Positions 61,725-64,000 of a DNA stretch of 64,000 nt are shown in pieces. The notes under the pieces were generated by a model. The model was not told the origin of the DNA and did no database searches. It worked only from the letters and a program-made list of their open reading frames with translations. The position numbers and the translations under genes were made by a program. The first letter of the stretch is position 1; every line of letters starts with the position of its first letter. The DNA comes from Caballeronia calidae (GTDB taxonomy: Bacteria > Pseudomonadota > Gammaproteobacteria > Burkholderiales > Burkholderiaceae), in NCBI RefSeq assembly GCF_900044055.2, contig NZ_FCOX02000026.1:53756-117755 (forward strand). The letters are read 5' to 3'.

Positions 61725-62102
61725 CCGCGGACACATCGATTCCGGTCCGGTTTTTAGGGCGTGCCCCCGCGGATGAATGTTCGCGCGGCACGCCTCAACG
61801 GGAAAGCGGACTCGCAGGGCAGCGTCTGCAGCACACTTGCGGATGGGGCCATCGATTCGCAGACCACACTCCAGGCGCGCGAGCAAGCTGGCCAACGATC
61901 CTCGCTTCGCGACGGGCAAGAATCGACCCTGAGCCGACTTTCAAGACTCCATACAAGCACTGGTCGTTTCGAGAAAGGGACCGGTCGCACGTCAAGTGGC
62001 ACATCGAGGACGCGTGCGAAGGTTCGTGGCTGGGCTCGGATGTCAGTTCGCCGCGGTGACATTTCGCTTGGGTCTTCGGTCGCGTGCCAACCACTGCCTC
62101 TC
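61725..62102. other. Gap between the small ORF and etfA
   Basis: About 380 bases with open frames on several strands but none with a credible start, ribosome site or protein character. No clear terminator for etfA is visible. It may be decayed coding DNA, but I cannot match it to anything. Confidence 0.35.
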
Positions 62103-63065
62103 TTAGCCCAACGCTCGCTCAAATTCCGGCACGACCGTGAACAGATCGCCGACGAGGCCATAGTCCGCCACGCTGAAGATCGGTGCTTCGGGGTCTTTGT
62201 TGATCGCGACGATGACCTTCGAGTCCTTCATGCCGGCCAGGTGCTGAATGGCGCCCGAGATGCCGACCGCGACATACAGTTGCGGCGCGACGATCTTGCC
62301 GGTTTGACCGACCTGAAAGTCATTCGGGACATAGCCCGCATCGACGGCTGCGCGCGATGCGCCCAGCGCCGCGCCGAGCTTGTCCGCGAGCGGCTCGAGC
62401 GTCTTCGTATAGTTCTCGCCGCTGCCGAGACCGCGGCCGCCCGACACGATGATCGTCGCGCTCGTCAGTTCCGGACGATCGAGCTTCGTCACTTCGCGGC
62501 TCACGAACTGCGAGATGCCCGAATCGGCTGCGGCCTCGATTTTCTCGATCGATGCGCTGCCGCCTTCGGCCGCGACCGGATCGAAGCCCGTCGCACGAAC
62601 CGTGATGACCTTGATCGGATCGATCGACTGAACGGTCGCGATGGCGTTGCCCGCGTAGATCGGACGCTCGAACGTGTCGGCGCTGTCGACTGCGGTGATG
62701 TCGCTGATTTGCGCGACATCCAGATGCGCTGCGATACGCGGCGCGATGTTCTTACCGTAAGCCGTCGCCGGGGCAAGGATATGCGAGTAATTCTTCGCGA
62801 TGTTCAGCACCGTGCCTTCGATGTTTTCCGCGAGGCCATCGGCCAGTTGAGGCGCATCGGCCAACAGCACTTTCGCCACGCCCGCGATCTTCGCCGCTGC
62901 GTCCGCCGCGCCTTGCGCTTTCGAACCCGCAACCAGCACATGAATGTCACCGCCGATCTTCGAAGCAGCTGAAATCGTGTTCAGCGTCGCTGCCTTGATC
63001 GACGCGTTGCCCCCCAAGGGGGCTTCCTTCGGGGCGTCGTGTTCCGCAATTACCAGAATCGTCAT
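62103..63065 (-). CDS. etfA: Electron transfer flavoprotein alpha subunit
   Basis: The 320-aa product has an N-terminal ETF domain (MTILVIAEHDAPKEAPLGGN). The C-terminal FAD-binding signature includes SGGRGLGSGENY, LGASRAAVDAGYVPNDFQVG QTGKIVAPQLYVAVGISGAI QHLAGM and INKDPEAPIFSVADYGLVGD. Paired with EtfB it accepts electrons from acyl-CoA dehydrogenases and passes them to ETF-ubiquinone oxidoreductase. It starts 22 bases after etfB. Confidence 0.97.
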   Translation of the reverse strand: MTILVIAEHDAPKEAPLGGNASIKAATLNTISAASKIGGDIHVLVAGSKAQGAADAAAKIAGVAKVLLADAPQLADGLAENIEGTVLNIAKNYSHILAPATAYGKNIAPRIAAHLDVAQISDITAVDSADTFERPIYAGNAIATVQSIDPIKVITVRATGFDPVAAEGGSASIEKIEAAADSGISQFVSREVTKLDRPELTSATIIVSGGRGLGSGENYTKTLEPLADKLGAALGASRAAVDAGYVPNDFQVGQTGKIVAPQLYVAVGISGAIQHLAGMKDSKVIVAINKDPEAPIFSVADYGLVGDLFTVVPEFERALG

Positions 63066-63087
63066 TTCTTCTCCGCGTGTGTGGCGA

Positions 63088-63837
63088 TCAAAGCACCTTG
63101 GCTTCGGTCTTGAGCTTCTCGACCAGCGTCTTCACGTCCGGCACCATGATGCCGGCGCTGCGCTTGCGCGGCTCCGTGACTTTCAGCGTCTTCAGGCGCG
63201 GTGCGACATCGACGCCCAGATCAGCGGGCTTCACCGTCGTCAGCGGCTTCTTCTTCGCCTTCATGATGTTCGGCAGCGTCACGTAGCGCGGCTCGTTCAG
63301 GCGCAGATCCGTGGTCACGACCGCGGGCAGCTTCAGCGACAGCGTTTCCGCGCCGCCATCGACTTCGCGCGAAACCGTGGCCTTGCCGTCTGCGATCACG
63401 ACCTTCGATGCGAACGTCGCTTGCGGCAGACCCGCCAGCGCGGCGAGCATCTGGCCGGTCTGATTCGAATCGTCGTCGATAGCCTGCTTGCCGAGAATCA
63501 CGAGCTCGGGCTTCTCCTGATCGACCAGCGCCTTCAACAGTTTGGCCACTGCGAGCGGTTGCAGCTCTTCGTCCGTCTCGACCAACACAGCGCGATCCGC
63601 GCCGATGGCCAAAGCCGTACGCAACGTCTCCTGACATTGCGTCACGCCGCACGACACGGGGATCACTTCCGTAGCGACACCCGCTTCCTTCAGACGCACC
63701 GCCTCTTCCACGGCGATCTCGTCGAACGGGTTCATCGACATCTTCACGTTGGCGATATCGACACCCGTGTTATCCGACTTCACACGGACCTTCACGTTGT
63801 AGTCGACCACGCGCTTGACTGCCACAAGAATCTTCAC
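63088..63837 (-). CDS. etfB: Electron transfer flavoprotein beta subunit
   Basis: The 249-aa product begins at GTG 63837 (MKILVAVKRVVDYNVKVRVK), with AGGAGAGGG a few bases upstream. It includes the family signature LVILGKQAIDDDSNQTGQML AALAGLPQATF and the C-terminal RRLKTLKVTEPRKRSAG-like segment that grips EtfA. It binds AMP and supports FAD binding. The in-frame extension up to 63927 is not family-like. Confidence 0.97.
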   Translation of the reverse strand: MKILVAVKRVVDYNVKVRVKSDNTGVDIANVKMSMNPFDEIAVEEAVRLKEAGVATEVIPVSCGVTQCQETLRTALAIGADRAVLVETDEELQPLAVAKLLKALVDQEKPELVILGKQAIDDDSNQTGQMLAALAGLPQATFASKVVIADGKATVSREVDGGAETLSLKLPAVVTTDLRLNEPRYVTLPNIMKAKKKPLTTVKPADLGVDVAPRLKTLKVTEPRKRSAGIMVPDVKTLVEKLKTEAKVL

Positions 63838-63871
63838 ATCCCTCTCCTGATTTGCAATAGCGTGTACGCGC

Positions 63872-64000
63872 TCAAGACAACTCAGCGCGGCCCAATGCGA
63901 TATATCGCGCGAGATGATGATCCTCATCGCCCAACTGATGATCGATCATCACGAGACGCTTCGCGTAGTGGGAAAGCGGCAGCTCCCACGTCATGCCGAT
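63872..64000 (-). CDS. C-terminal end of an unidentified protein (cut by window edge)
   Basis: An open frame enters from the right edge and ends at TGA 63874-63872. It codes for GMTWELPLSHYAKRLVMIDH, QLGDEDHHLARYIALGRAEL S. The composition is protein-like, and the frame stops 34 bases before etfB on the same strand, so it may share the etf transcript. I do not recognise the family. Confidence 0.5.
   Translation of the reverse strand: MGMTWELPLSHYAKRLVMIDHQLGDEDHHLARYIALGRAELS

Noticed and set aside
61761..62972. A 403-codon + strand frame over the gap and etfA
   Set aside because: Mostly antisense to etfA, whose FAD-binding signature is unmistakable.
1..64000. tRNA, rRNA, CRISPR arrays, complete insertion sequences and replication origins
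   Set aside because: I looked for cloverleaf-type ends, regular short repeats and transposase motifs and saw none that stand up; a tRNAscan/Infernal and IS search would be needed to be certain.

Overview
The window is high-GC chromosomal or megaplasmid DNA from a beta-proteobacterium, most likely a Burkholderiaceae member of the Paraburkholderia/Caballeronia type. The basis is codon and base usage, the gene content (complete type VI secretion cluster, D-glucarate operon, ACS-family permeases with a Burkholderia-type porin, etfBA pair) and the ATGA-coupled operons. No database was searched; all family names come from reading the translated sequence.

Region 1 (1-29549) is a type VI secretion (T6SS) locus in two divergent operons that share an AT-rich control region at about 16118-16665. 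The leftward operon runs: unknown 207-aa protein, tagJ, tssE, tssF, tssG, tssA, unknown 278-aa protein, vgrG, a 453-aa adaptor candidate, a 1477-aa RHS effector with a GIY-YIG-like nuclease tip, and an Imm26-like immunity gene. A SymE-like gene sits beyond it. The rightward operon runs clpV, tssB, tssC, hcp, tssJ, tssK, tssL (OmpA-fused), tssM. A hairpin plus T-run between hcp and tssJ probably keeps Hcp in excess. No Fha, PpkA, PppA or TagF gene is present.

Region 2 (29600-44600) is ordinary metabolic and signalling DNA: a flavin-reductase-like protein, gudD and gudP with a divergent LacI-type regulator and a GntR-like operator, an orphan hybrid histidine kinase, a DUF2252 remnant, a periplasmic PIMT-like methyltransferase, a membrane spermidine-synthase-like protein, alanine dehydrogenase, and an Nramp-related transporter with altered metal-site motifs.

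Region 3 (45000-55650) is accessory. An exported clan-A glycosidase lipoprotein is followed by three decayed genes (porin, permease, FAD oxidoreductase tail). Next comes a compact seven-gene module: four leftward genes (329-aa protein, a MACPF perforin-like protein with an unusual N-terminal half, a 107-aa beta-rich protein, an 80-aa protein), diverging from a GH19 muramidase/chitinase-like endolysin and a 4-TM membrane protein, and closed by a regulator with two LuxR-type HTH domains. A possible resolvase remnant lies at its right edge. This MACPF/endolysin/membrane-protein island is the best candidate for an undescribed system, perhaps a pore-forming toxin released by programmed lysis.

Region 4 (55639-64000) holds a translationally coupled catabolic operon (HMG-CoA-lyase family lyase, CaiB-type CoA-transferase, MFS permease, amidohydrolase) controlled by a divergent IclR regulator with visible palindromic operators. 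It is followed by a small conserved-looking ORF, etfA and etfB, and the tail of an unidentified gene.
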